From Aralia elata (taxonomy: Eukaryota; Streptophyta; Magnoliopsida; Apiales; Araliaceae): DNA of 64,000 bases. Under the pieces are notes generated by a model that saw only the letters and a program-made list of their open reading frames with translations, ran no database searches and had not been told where the DNA came from. Below, piece after piece: positions 44,366 through 56,551 of this stretch (position 1 is the stretch's first letter; every line of letters begins with the position of its first letter). The stretch lies in contig CM068382.1 in the NCBI GenBank assembly GCA_034770075.1, positions 13,273,958 to 13,337,957 of the forward strand. Direction: 5' to 3'. The position numbers and the translations under genes are program-made.

Positions 44366-47300
44366 TCATGTGTAATATTTCTTTACCCATTTCAGGTTCA
44401 ATGGGCCTGAGATAACATTTGATCCCACACGAGATATTTTGCAATACCCGCTTTCAGAGATCTCTCGTACCCTATACGGGCCTTCCCATTTGGGGTAAAA
44501 TTTAGTGGTTGGTGTTTCCCTCATGACCTGATTTGTTGTCTTGAGCACCAAGTCTCCCACCAGAATTTGTCGCGGTACCACTGCGGTATTGTATTGTCAT
44601 CGCAGTCTTTCGTGATACCGTTCCAATTTTTTTTGGCTCGGTCTCGGAAGTTAGCTAAGGCCTCCAAGGCTGCTGGTCGGTTCTCTTCCTCGACTAAGCT
44701 TCGGAGTCTCGTCCTAGCCGAAGGGATTTTTATTTCGGCGGGCAAGATAGCTTCTTCTCCATAGACTAAAGCATATGGGGTTTCACCCGTAGGTTTTCTT
44801 TTTGAAGTTCGATATGCCCATAATGCTATCGATAATTGCTCTGCCCAAGTCTTCGGATCATCTAGGGTTTTTGACAGAATCTTGATCAAGGTTTTGTTTG
44901 TGGCCTTTGCTTGCCCATTGCATTTTGGGTAGTAGGGAGATGACTTATAGTGCTTCACCCTATATCTTTCCATCAGATTTTTGATGTCTCTATTGGTGAA
45001 AGGAGTTCTATTGTCTGATAGAATGATCTTCGAGATCTCGAAACGAAAAATAATGTGTTCCTTAATGAAGTTCGCCACTGCTGGACCCGTAGCCTTTTTT
45101 AAAAGGATTGCCTCTACCCACTTTGTATATATCTCAGTGGCCGTTAAGATCCACATGTTACCTTTAGAATTAGGATGAATGGGACCTATAAGATCCATTC
45201 CCCATGTATGAAAGGGCCGTGGTGTTGCTATGGTATGTAGGTCTATAGCGGGAGCATGAATCAGATTCCCGTGGATTTGGCAGATGTGTCACTTCTTGAC
45301 AAAATCCAAGCAATCTCCTTCCATTTTCGGCCAATAATAACCATGATCAATAGGTTGTTTGTACAACTTGGCTCCCCCTTGGTGCTTGTCTTTATGCATT
45401 TAATAGAACAAATCTTTGGCCTCTCCTACTTCTAAATACCGTAAGCGCTTGCCATTGAACCCTCTTCTAAACAATTCTCCATTTTGCAAGAAGAATCGTT
45501 GTGACTTCCTCTTTATTAAGATTGCGTCCTTCTTTTCGGCGGGCAGATTGCCGCTTTGTAAAAACTCTACATAAGGGATTCGTCAATCTGTTATATCATC
45601 GATGAAGGCGCATTCCTCCTTCCCAGGGTATTTTTGGCATAAAACACATTGTCGTTGAAGTGCATCTGCTTCCATCTTCATTTTAGGCCAATAATACCCT
45701 TAGCGCTACAACCCAATATCTGCTAATCCGCAGCTTTCTTCATGTCCTTGAGACAAAACTCTGTTCGCTTCATGTCTCCCCAAACATCGTGTCAATACAC
45801 CATCTGCTTCTTTGTGATACAAGTCCCTTTTGATGATGCTGTATTTCTGAAGTTCCACTGGTGAGATTGTTCCCTCTTTTGTTTGCAATTGATGGGAGAT
45901 ATCATGTCTCCAATCATCTGTCATATCCTTGAGGAACAAATCCAGGACCGTGGTTGGGAGGGCTCTTTTTATTACCTTCACATCTAGGCCTTCTCCTTTG
46001 ACAAATACTCGAGATGCTACAGTTGCCAACGCGTCAGGTTGTTTGTTTTGTCCTCGCGGCACATACTCAATCACCACCTTTTTGAAAGCCTCCATCACCT
46101 TTTGTGCTATAGTTCGATATGGCGCCAAGATAGGTTCCTTCACTGCGAATTGGCCTCTTATTTGTTGTACTATCAGATTTAAATCTCCCTTTACTTTTAG
46201 AAGCTTGGCCCTCAACTCTTGAGCTGCCAACACTCCCAATATAATCGCCTCATATTCTGTCTCATTGTTTGTGCAAGGGAAGTCCAATTTGTATGATAAG
46301 GCCACTTCTTTTCCTTCTTTTGTAGTCAGTACTACTCCTGTTCCGCCTTTACCTTCTGCAGATGATCCGTCGAAAGCCAAATTCCACCATTTTGGGTGTT
46401 CATCTATTAAGTTAATTACTTCCACTTCTCCACCTGGAAGATCCTCAGAGGGAGGTACATATTCTCCATTTGGAAACTGAGCTAGCAGATCTGCCAAGGC
46501 TTAACATCGGATAACCTTTGGTGTCACACACTTGATGTCATATTCTGAAAGGATCATCATCCATCTAGTGGGCCTTCTTACTAATGCCGGCCTAGTCGGT
46601 AGATATCGGATAGGATCAGTTCTGGTTGCGATCTTCACTTCGTGCGCCAGAAAATAATGCCGCATTTTCTGCGCAATGAACACTAATGCTAAACAATGCC
46701 TCTCCACCTGTGAGTATCTGGTTTCCGGTCCTCTGATTATCCGACTAATGTAATACACCAGTTTTTCTTCTCCATCCACCTCCTGCGTGATCAATCCACC
46801 TATAGACTTCTTAGTAGATGTGATGTATAACTACAACGGGATTCCTCTTTGTGGTACTACCATCGTTTGCGCCGAAAACAAAATTCTTTTGCCCTTCTCA
46901 AAGGCTTGTTGTTGGTCTTGCCCCCAGTCCCATTCTGCCTTTCCTTTTAGTAATTTGCCAAAAGGTTTTTTGACTTCTACTAATGCTGGCATAAATCTTT
47001 TCTTGTAAGAAACTTTCCCTAGAAAACTCTTCAAATGTTTTTGCGTTTTTGGTGGGGGCATCTCCATAACTGCTTTTGTCTTGCTTAGGTCTACCTCCAA
47101 ACCTCTGTTATGCACCAAGAAACCCAAGAATTTTCCAGCCGTCATTCCAAAGGTGCACTTCTTCGGATTCATCTTCAAATTGTATCTTCGGCATCACTCA
47201 AACACTTTCCTCAGGTCCTCCACATGTGTTGTCGCCTTCTTGGATTTCACTACTATGTCATCCACAGAGTCTTCTACTATATCATGAATCATGTCATCAA

Positions 47301-48837
47301 ATATAGCATGCATTGCCCTTTGATAAGTTGCCCCTGTATTCTTCAACCCGAAGGGCATTACTACGTAGTAGAAATTCCCAAACGGAGTACGAAAGGCCGT
47401 CAACTCTGCATCTTCTACTGACATCTTTATCTGATTGTAACCCACAAACCCATCCATGAATGACATCATCTCGTGATTAGCCGTTGCATCTACTAAAGTG
47501 TTTATGTTGGGTAATGGGTACATGTATTTTGGGCATGCCTTATTTAAGTCTCTGAAATCCACACATATCCGTAACTGACCATTTGATTTCTTTACTGGTA
47601 CAATGTTGGATAATCATATTGGATGTTGGATTGGTTTGATGAACCCTACTTCTAGTAACTTCTTGATTTCCTCTTTTATTTGGGTCTCGACTTCGGGTGC
47701 ATAGTTGTGAGGTGCTTACTTCACTGGTTTTATTCCCGGGCTTACATTCAGATTGTGCTCTACCAACTCTTTGTCAATCCCGGGCATCTCGTCGTAGTTC
47801 CAAGCAAAGACATCCCTATACTCTTGCAGCAATTTCATGAGCTCCTCATTTTGATTAGCATCCAGATTTTTGTTGACATAAGTCGGTCTTGGTATTCCTT
47901 CATTTGTTGCCAAATCAACTTCTTCTAATTCATTTTGTTGAGGTTTCGGCCTATCCTCAAAGCATTCTGGAGCTGGTTCTACCTTCTGCTTCACAATTTC
48001 TTCTTCTTTACTACTGCTGGAGTGGGGGACACCTCCTGAGCCATTAGGTTTGCACTCTTCCTTGGGCTTTTCCCCCTTACACCGTCACAAGCGAAACACC
48101 ACTTTTCCATCGGGTTTAACAATCTTCTCCCATTTTGTTTTTTTGGTCATCCTCTAATTGTACTGTCCATTTGGCATTTATTATGTTTCTGGCATCTTCA
48201 GGGTCTGTTGGCCTTTTCTTTTCTCCTTCCCTTCCTTATCCAGGTCTACTACCACCAGCTTCTTATTTTTGGAACCTTCTCCTTGTTCCGAGGTCTTCTT
48301 CTTTTCTTTTCCTACAAGCACGAACTTATCTTCCTGTACTTCTTCCCAGATTGCTAGTCTTAGGGAATCAGGCTTTGTAATCTGGTTCTCTCCCTCTTCA
48401 ACGACATCGTCAAAGAAAGTTACTTCGGCGATGTGTACCTCCTCTGGTCCAAAGGGATTTCTTGTTGCCGGTACCTTCACTTCTTTCCAGTTCCAGATAG
48501 CTTTCAGGCATTAATGAAAAACTGAGGGTACCACCCCATAGTTGTTTTGCCAGGCCCTTCCTAACAAGACATGATACGCTGCATCCACCTCGGCAACATG
48601 AAACATTACAGGTCCTCGAATCTTTCCAACCTGCATGTCCACCTTGATGTGTCCAAGGGTTCTGACACTTTGGTTGGCAAACCCTGTGATGTTTGTTAGT
48701 TCTTTCACAATTCTCTTCTCTGGTAGGCCTAACTACTTAAACACAGTGTAGGGCATAATGTTTATAGACTCTCCGTTGTCGATGAACGCCCTCTGCACCT
48801 CTATTTCATTTATTATCGCCGTCACATACAGCGGTCA
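44366..48837 (-). pseudogene. protease - RT - RNase H - integrase of B2, broken
   Basis: Protease: AFIDNGESINIMPY (about 48785-48740) with its Asp kept. RT: FRDLNKACPKYMYPLPNI, FMDGFVGYNQIKM, MPFGLKNTGATYQRAM; the active site reads DSVDDIVVKS, Ser instead of Tyr but both Asp kept. RNase H (46400-45950): LAFDGSS, NNETEYEA, KGDLNLIV, NKQPDALA keep the acidic residues, of the type found in Tat elements. Integrase: zinc region, GMDLIGPIHPNSKGN, then TEIYTKWVEA (Glu for the usual Asp), ILSDNRTPF and NGQAKATNK (Lys for the catalytic Glu), so it would be inactive. Many stops (48835, 48511, 47706, 47194, 46831, 46501) and a frameshift near 44590 break the frame. The C-terminus (PKWEGPYRVREISESGYCKI) ends at 44366 without a chromodomain. 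Confidence 0.9.
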
Positions 48838-51009
48838 GTTGTGCGGGAATCTTATCTCTCTGTCAGCTTTAGAGAAAGATATCTTGCTTTTTTCCTCTTC
48901 CACTGCTTTCATAAATCCTTTGCTCACCGCCATGTAGGTTTCTTGTGTTTCGGCTGCTTTGATTATCACCCTGGTTGCTTCTATCCTTGCTTCCTTGGCC
49001 AACCCTATCTGGTCGAAATTTTTTCTGAATTTAGCTCCATTCATCAATGTCGTCACCTGTAGGCCTGGATCAACATCCATCATTTCTTCCATCCTTTCTG
49101 CATTCTCTATCATCTCCACTTTTGGTGCCTCACTATGAGTAATAGTGTTGCACATTTCTTTTCTCTTGTGATTAGGTAGTGGCTTGTCATACACGTTGCT
49201 TCCTTTTCCCAGCTCAATTTCTCCTGTCGCCAACTTTTCATGATATATCCGTCGTAGACTATAACAATCGATAGTGGAGTGTCCTGCATATTGGTGGTAC
49301 ACACAGAAGTCTGGTCTTCTTTTCATTTCTTCGGTCACAACAAATATGTGCTTCGAAGGCCTCACCACTCCATGTTCAATCCATCGTTCATACAGGTCCC
49401 TAAAGGCCTTCTCACTGCATGTGATAGCCTCTGGAACTGGCATCCTGGTATACTTGTCCCCGTGTTTTCCTTTACTTTGCTCAAAATTTCGCTCGTTCTT
49501 CTCCCTCTTACCCCCTTGTGGTTTTGACTAAGAGTCAGCCAAAGCCACAGTTGTTGTTCTCTTACCCTTCCATGTAACTGTCGTATGGCTGATGGGCACT
49601 ATCACGATTCCTCCCAAATCTTATGCGAAGGATGAGAGGGCTGCAAATGAATCACAGGCCTTTGTAATGAGATGGGGCTTAAAGGAGTCTAAAGTACCAT
49701 TGTTGCATATGCTAACCAAATTCTTCTTTCCAATTGGTTTTGCACACTTCTGTGCTTGGGCCCTGAATCTATCTACATAATCTGACAGCTTCTCATTCGG
49801 CTTTTGCTTGAATCGCATCAGCTCTACAATAGTTACCTGTTTCTGCACATAGAAAAATTTCTTAAAAAATTACAATTTCAGATCATCCCAATCATGGACT
49901 GATCCCTTCTCCAAGTTATAGTAACAACTAAAGTCACTATTCGTCAAGGTCTTGTTGAATTCACTCATCAATAGATTGTGGTTATTAACCTCATCATAAC
50001 CCAACCATGGAGACATCGACTTCACAAACCTGGCAATATGATCCCTGGCATTCCCTTTCTCCCCGTTATACTTTGGGAACTGCGGGGGGTGCTCAATATA
50101 CCCTGTCGGGTAAGGTTGTCTCCAAATGTCTGCCGGGTAGGGTGGAGTAAAGTCCAACTCTGAAGGTCGGGCTGTCTTCTTGCGAAGTTGATTGATCACA
50201 TCGATCATATCATCCTTCGTCACATACTGGCTCGTGGTATAGACTCTTTGAGGGACTATTATGTATTGCTGCATTGGTGGCGTGTATGGTAAGGAAATTA
50301 ATTGGTCTACACTTGCATCCTGCATAATTTATAATGGTTGTGCTTGTTGGCTTGTTCGTTGGATGTGGCTCAAGATGGTCGGTATCTACACTTGTGAAAA
50401 TGCTAGGAGAGTGGTCGGGATGATGTTGGGCTGAGGCTGACTTGCTTCCAATCTGAGTTGTGGCACATCACCGCTGTTTTGGGGCTCCAAGTTAATGATT
50501 GGAATCGGCTGACTCTCCATTGTTGGAGGTACAGTCTGATTCTCTTTGTTGTTACTGTTGTCCTCCACTTCTGCTCATTCCCCCTGCGAACTTCCTGGGA
50601 ACATAGCCCTAAAAGTGGGGATTTGCATCAATTGCTGGCGGAAATTCCCCATTTCTTCCTGCTTCCTCTGCATTTCTAGCATCATGGTCATCATCATCCC
50701 TTAGCCTTCTCGTGTCTCTTGTACTGCCTTGAGCATCTCCATCTACACGACATTCGCAGTTATCTGCGCTCTAGTTACTTCCTCACCTTGCCTTCCCGTG
50801 TTTGTCTGTCTAGCACTAGTTTATTGTTGATCAGCCATTTGAGGTGATGTTGAACTTCCTTCTGAAACATCTTCTAAGATGGGTTGATCAAGTTCCAGAT
50901 TCGGGCTTTGGAACACTGGATTTGCTTGCCTTGAAATCGGATCCGGTGAAGTGATGTTTGTTGTCGGTGAAACTCTTCCTGTAATTCTCCCACTTCGAGT
51001 TGTGGGCGT
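48838..51009 (-). pseudogene. gag of B2, start codon lost and several stops
   Basis: Aligns with B1 gag throughout. The codon matching the B1 start ATG is ACG (51009-51007). The frame is otherwise continuous with pol but has TAA/TAG codons at 50821, about 50703, 50338, near 49880, 49621 and 49528; at most of these B1 has CAA or CAG. Capsid core: FPKYNGEKGNARDHIARFVK, FNKTLTNSDFSCYYNLEKGS. Knuckle-like FCVYHQYAGHSTIDCYSL near 49290. It would encode the particle protein and, fused in frame to pol, the polyprotein N-terminus. Confidence 0.88.
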
Positions 51010-51030
51010 ACCCTTCACAAATTTTACACC

Positions 51031-51048
51031 TCCCCAGCAGAGTCGTCA
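51031..51048 (-). other. Primer binding site of B2
   Basis: Minus strand TGACGACTCTGCTGGGGA, six bases from the LTR end, one base different from the site in B1 and in element C. Confidence 0.8.
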
Positions 51049-51054
51049 AATAAA

Positions 51055-51735
51055 TGTGGACAAGGAAATTACGCCTTACTACGGTTAGGGTTTCGTGTTG
51101 GTTGGAGAGGAGAGAAATCCACGAAGAGCACGAAATTGATTGATTGATTGAAGAGGGGAGAAGAACAGGTGGGCGATTACTCCAATGACACGTGACAGAA
51201 CTCTCAGAATTCGAAAATCGGGTTAGGGTACCAGGGATTCCAAGAGCCTTTTTGAGTCTTCGAGTTGAGAGAGAGTTCCAAATGCAATGAGCTTTCAAGA
51301 GTCTAAGTGTAATGTCTTGAGAGCGATCCTTTTTTCTTAGAATAGAAGGGCTATTTATAGAGCTTTCCTGGGAAATAGTCACATGTCAGACACATGTTTT
51401 AAGAAAAATTCCCGAAATACCCTTTAGTCGTGTTTTTAAAGAAAAATTCCAAAAAAGCCCTTTTAATTATCAAAGTAATGCCCAAATTGCCCTGCTATTC
51501 TAGCCACCAATCCAAACCCTCAATCAATTTCCAAAATGGGTCGCATCCACGAGCCTTCTGCCTTGGAACACGTGGAGACTTCCCCGGATCTAGCACATTT
51601 ATTTTCGTCTAATCTGTACATTTAATTAGGACACATGAACCCTAATTTGTACATTTAATTAGGTTTTTATAAACCCTAATTTGTACATTTATTTCAATTA
51701 GGTCACGTGAACCCTAATATGCACTTGGGCCCATA
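51055..51735 (-). repeat. 5' LTR of B2 (681 bp)
   Basis: Plus strand tgtggacaaggaaattacg to acttgggcccata. A TATA box (complement of ctatttatagagc, 51350-51362) matches the one in B1. It is followed by ccggg, the target duplication. Confidence 0.93.
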
Positions 51736-51740
51736 CCGGG

Positions 51741-52826
51741 TTATCACAATAAAGCTAAAAAGTTGATTAAACTCGTCAAACAGATGGAAGAATGGAAGGA
51801 GTCACTTGCGAATTTGAAGCTTAAGGTGTTCCGTCTTATTGGTAAAGTGAGGAATCGAAATAATCACTTTAAAGATGATGAATAAATTTGTTGATAGACT
51901 CCACGGCACGGTTGTGTGAGGTGGTCGTCGTCCAGATCGTTTTTACCAAAGTTGTATGGTGAATTGCTCGCAACACCTTAATCCCTCGCCTATATAGAGA
52001 CGGTAATCTTGGTACAATTGCTCGCGTTCGAAAAATCTACGTGGAATGGACACCAATGACACCTTGACCCCTCGCTTATATGTAAGCGGTAATATTATTA
52101 CAATTGACGATTGTTGCGGTAGAAGACGCCACACACAACTATGTATTGTTGCATGATAAGTTAAAGATTGAATCTCAAAGAAAAACTAAGAAGATACTTA
52201 GGAATTCTTCAAAGAACTAAAAGTAGATAATAATCTCACAAGAATATGATATAAATCTGATTTTTGTATTGAATGTTGCATGAATTACATTCATAAAGCT
52301 TATTTATAGTAGCTATGAAACCCTAGAATCCATAAAAGGTAATAACAATTGATTTGGAATTAAATTTTTATCTTAAAGTATCCTAATTATAATATAAATC
52401 TAAAAATATAATAAAAGTCCTTAATTTATGGGGTAAATCCGCGTCCAAATCTTGCAAAACGCGTCAACTGAAAACCGACCAACTCGTCGAGACGAGTTCA
52501 CTATGTTGTGGAGTTCGCCGGGGTGAATACGACAGAGGGAAATTGGCCGAGGCGACTTCAGAATCCACTAGGGTGACTTGGACAGAGGCCTATTCACCGG
52601 GGTGAGTTCAATGCCCTTAACGAGCTCGCCGGGGCGAGCTCCCAATTTCAACATATTCATCTTCTTTTGTTTCCGTGCAATCCAAACTCGTGTTGTCATG
52701 CATTATCTCGTAAACTCCGTTCCATTTTCGGATGTTTATATCGTAGTGCATAAGCTTGTAGTCTCATCATAAACTGGAACATAACCTTGTTGATAGCGAG
52801 GCCACACAACTGAATACAGTTTCGAT
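51741..52826. other. Mixed repeat-derived region, unidentified
   Basis: The first bases complete the LTR-like end described for 36338-37519. A plus-strand frame (51741-51884) with KQMEEWKESLANLKLKVFR is short and unidentified. Two imperfect direct repeats (about 51970-52020 and 52050-52105: accttaatccctcgcc / accttgacccctcgc) follow. A minus-strand TATA-like ctataaataagc (52311-52300) suggests LTR promoter sequence. A run of short GC palindromes is at 52481-52641. Confidence 0.4.
52481..52641. repeat. Series of short GC-rich palindromes
   Basis: Perfect examples are aactcgtc-ga-gacgagtt (52481-52498) and gagctcgcc-gg-ggcgagctc (52622-52641); between them lie near-palindromes ttcgccggggtgaa, ggccgaggcgact and ttcaccggggtgag at roughly 20-45 bp spacing. 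Confidence 0.8.
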
Positions 52827-54194
52827 TGTAATGCCCCCGAAATTCGGAGCTTGCCATAAACCCCAATTCCGGCTCGTCACGGTACTACCTATATAACATA
52901 GTCTCACTACATGAATGTAATATAAAATTATTACAACATGTCCTTATCTAATCTCAGGTACGAAGACCTTTACTAATATATCATCTAATATTTAATACAA
53001 CATCATTAAGAACGCATACTGAAACATAAGCTTTAGTCTTCTGCTTTAACAATTACTAACTCTTATCTTTTTCTTACTATCTGGTCCTTCGGTTCTAGCT
53101 GCAAAATTAGAATTTTTGCAAGAGTGAGCATTTAATTGCCCAGCAAGTATAAGCAGTTGAATAAACAATGCCATAGGAGTAAAATAACATCTGACTAAAA
53201 TCTTCAATAATTGAACAATAATTGTGAAGTCATGCGAATAAACAGAAATAATTAAATTCCTTATCATCTAACATTGTTAATATCATTATTACTATCACCA
53301 TATTTGAAAACAATTAATATTAACTTGATTCTCATCATAGTTCTTGATTTCTAGGAATTAACATATTAAACAGTTCAATTAAAGAACATTTCTTTGAATT
53401 GCACCTAAGTGCGAATATTGGTCTAGCACATTAATATTTATAATCGCCATCACATCATTGCACGGGGTGCAAATCATGACCACATTTACCTACAACAACA
53501 CATTATTGCACGGAGTGCAATTTATACCATCAATTGCCCAATTATTTGATAAGGCATCATCACTTTAACACAATTCAAGAATTATTACAATTCACATCTG
53601 CATCAATAATATTTTCGAATGGAATAGCTCATCTCATCTTGTCTTATGAATTTCATGTAACTAATGAAATTCCAACATCAGAATATACATACCTTTGTAA
53701 TTTAGCATAACTTGAACATTTAGTACAATTATTAAAGAAAATTGCACACGTTTAGCATCCACACAGTATATATAGACATTGCATAACTTGAATTTTACAT
53801 CACATAGCCTTCATAAGAAAATTATCATATGAAGTTAGAAAACTTACTCAAATATAAATATTGAGTAAGTTAGGAAACTTGCCTTATACGCTGCTTACAA
53901 CTTACGCTATAATGCTCTTCGAATAGCCTACACAATATCATTTATAAAAATATACCAATTAGATAAATATAGACTTCATATTGGTTTACACTAAAATAAT
54001 GACTTTTCATTACAAGTTTTTCGCGTTTTATAATTTAATAAATGCGATTAAGTCCAACATCTCTCGGCGTCGCGTCGTTCGGAAACGTTACGACCCTCAT
54101 CATCATCCATACTTATTGGTCTATATTAACCCTATTCCATATCTTATAATGTTCATTTCATTAGACTCGAAACACTTTTTAAGTGCATTAACAC
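52827..54194 (-). repeat. Long chromovirus-type LTR (Del/Tekay-like), 3' part
   Basis: On the minus strand the LTR ends CCGAATTTCGGGGGCATTACA-like sequence at 52827, a typical Del/Tekay end. It contains the complement of tgctcactcttgcaaaaa...ttttgcag (about 53138-53100), a block also present in the neighbouring long LTR. The sequence is interrupted at 54194 by that second LTR and resumes at 57734. Hairpin words attgcacggggtgcaaat and attgcacggagtgcaat lie at 53457-53522. No primer site or polypurine tract adjoins it, so it looks like a solo or truncated LTR. Confidence 0.6.
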
Positions 54195-54311
54195 TGTAAC
54201 AACCAAGAATATTGGGTCACAATGTAAATGAGATTATTAAATTGTTATCAATATATTAAATATTTTGTGACTTATAAAGGATGTGTATGTGATTAAATGA
54301 ATGTGTGTGTG

Positions 54312-54315
<4 letters not shown>

Positions 54316-54346
<31 letters not shown>
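54316..54346. repeat. (TA)n microsatellite
   Basis: Alternating TA run followed by tgtgtatata units up to about 54382. Confidence 0.93.
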
Positions 54347-54353
<7 letters not shown>

Positions 54354-56327
54354 GTATATATATATATTATATGTGTATATATTTATTTATCATATTATGT
54401 GTAATGACAAGAAAGCTTTATAACCTAATTATATACATTAGGTATGAGAATTAAATAACCTAAGAGTTATATTTATTGATGATTTCTAGTATTTAAAATA
54501 TATACTAGTAGACTAACCTAAGAGATTAAATTTATTATCTCAATTTAATTATTTATTTTAAACCTAATTAAAGCAAGTCTAATTGAGTTATGTAATTAAA
54601 CCCATATGAGTAATTATTTAATGTCCAAATTATGTGGACTAAAGATCATAATTAAATAACTAGGGTAATGTAAAATTTATGTGTTGGACCCATGATAGTT
54701 CTAGTGGCCTAAACAATTTATTAGAGAGCCCAAATGAAATTAAGGATGGCCCAAATATTAGCCCAACTTGGGATGGATCTTCTAGAAGATTAAAATAGCA
54801 AATTAAGTAAATAAAGAAAATCAAAAATTGGGCAAAAAGAAGAGGGAGATGTCCGGTGGTTCAATGAACCACATGTGCTCATGTATTGTTTTATTTCATA
54901 TTTTCAAAATTGGTATGCCAACTATCCTAGCCATTGTCCTTAATAAAGCTAACTTATTAGTCTAAAATCCACAAATTAGGGGATAGCAGAGAAAATGGAG
55001 GGTCATGTAATAATAATATATATACATATATATATGATATATCTATACATTTTTATAGTTATAAATATAGCTCCTCATTTGCTAGCAAAAGAGTTTACTT
55101 CATTTTCCATTTTCTTAGTTCTAAAGAGAGAGAGAAAGAGTGAGAGCAAAACATTTAAGAGAGAGAGGGGGCTGCCAAAATTTCCAAAGGGAGAAGAGAT
55201 AGCTTGTTCATGCCTTTGAACTTCATTCAATACTTTGGAAGAAGAAGAAAAATTGCCACAAAAACTAGGTATAAAATCCTAAAACCCTAATTAGTTTCTT
55301 GTGTTTTATTGTGGTTGTTTTGAAGCAAATAATGAATTTTTGATAATAATCCTTATAACACTAGATATTCACATTATAAGGTATTTCATGTTTAGGTCTC
55401 ATTATTTTGGGTGTTGATTTGCTTGAAAAACAAAAGAAAAGGAAACTAGTTTTTATGCTTGAGAAAATCCTAATTTTGAAACACTTTGAAAGCTTACCAT
55501 TTGAAATCCACAAATTAGTTTTGTGATCCATAAAAGAGAGGTGTTAAATTTATGAGTTAACTATTAAACCCAAGTAGTAGAACTCAAATTTATCAACTGA
55601 GCAACCCGTGACAACTGTTTTGGTAAAAAAGTCCAGGCGGGTGGAACAAAAAAAATTGTAGGATAAAACTGTCACAGGTCAGTTTGTGTCAAGGGCAGTT
55701 TCGGCCACTTTGGTTACTTTAAAAATTCTGATCTTTTGTGAAATGTTATTATACTGAGTTATTAAGATCCTTTCCAAAGATGGTAATTTGTTGATGTATA
55801 GATTGAGAGTTATGGCTTTTATAAGAAAGTATGTTTTTAAAAATAAACTGTAATAACTCCTAAAATACAACTCAAAAATATGTGAAATTTTTAAAGGAGC
55901 TAGGTGTTGATAACAGGAGATCACCGTATTAATTTTATAATGTTTGAACAAAAGGATAATTTATAATAATTGTAAAAAATTTGGACTATTTTGGACCATT
56001 TAAAAATAGTAAACGAAATACAGGAAAAATATATTATAACTAAAATATCATATACTGATGTTTTCCAAAAAAGAAAAAAAATAAAAAGTTGTTTTGATAT
56101 TTTTCATGGCTATGTTTAGATTGTGAATAAATAGATAAGTTAAGTTAAATCAAGTTGTAAAACTTGTAGATGTGATTTTATTTATTAATGATCAATATAT
56201 GATGTATAAAGACTTTATAAGGATATTTTGGTCATATATTTTTTTATGTTATAAGGATGTCATGATATGTGTGTTAGATAAGTTAAATAGTAAGAGAAAA
56301 ACAATTAAACTAAATTGTTTATAAATG

Positions 56328-56551
56328 ATTAAAATATTATTAAATGAATAATAATATTAGTGAATGAGTAAAATATTATTAGATGATTAATAATATTTGA
56401 GATTGAATAAAATATTATTAAATGATTAATAATATTAATAAATGGTTAAAATATTATTAAATGATTAATAATATTAGTAAGTAATTAAAATATTATTAAG
56501 TGATTAATAATATTAATAAGGATTAAAATATTATTAAAAGATTAATAATAT
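56328..56551. repeat. AT minisatellite of hairpin-forming units, six copies
   Basis: Units of about 38 bp, each containing aatattattaa and ttaataatatt around a four-base centre, begin near 56331, 56371, 56409, 56447, 56485 and 56523. Every unit is itself a near-perfect palindrome. Confidence 0.9.

Larger units (their letters stand above)
37525..51735 (-). mobile_element. Ty3/gypsy element B2 with full gag-pol and antisense PMD gene, TSD ccggg
   Basis: LTRs 51055-51735 (5') and 37525-38241 (3') on the minus strand, flanked by an exact 5-bp ccggg (37520-37524, 51736-51740). Minus-strand order: primer site, gag, protease, RT, RNase H, integrase. On the plus strand between integrase and the 3' LTR lies a separate intron-containing PMD gene (39965-43840). 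At 14.2 kb it is a large element, as usual for the Tat lineage. Gag and pol share one frame from 51009 to about 44590, broken mainly by nonsense transitions. Both LTRs begin TA instead of TG. Confidence 0.93.

Noticed and set aside
54995..55219. Open frames inside the long solo LTR (also 53981-54199, 57592-58330)
   Set aside because: They lie in non-coding LTR sequence, begin or end in AT or GA tracts and have no recognisable domain.
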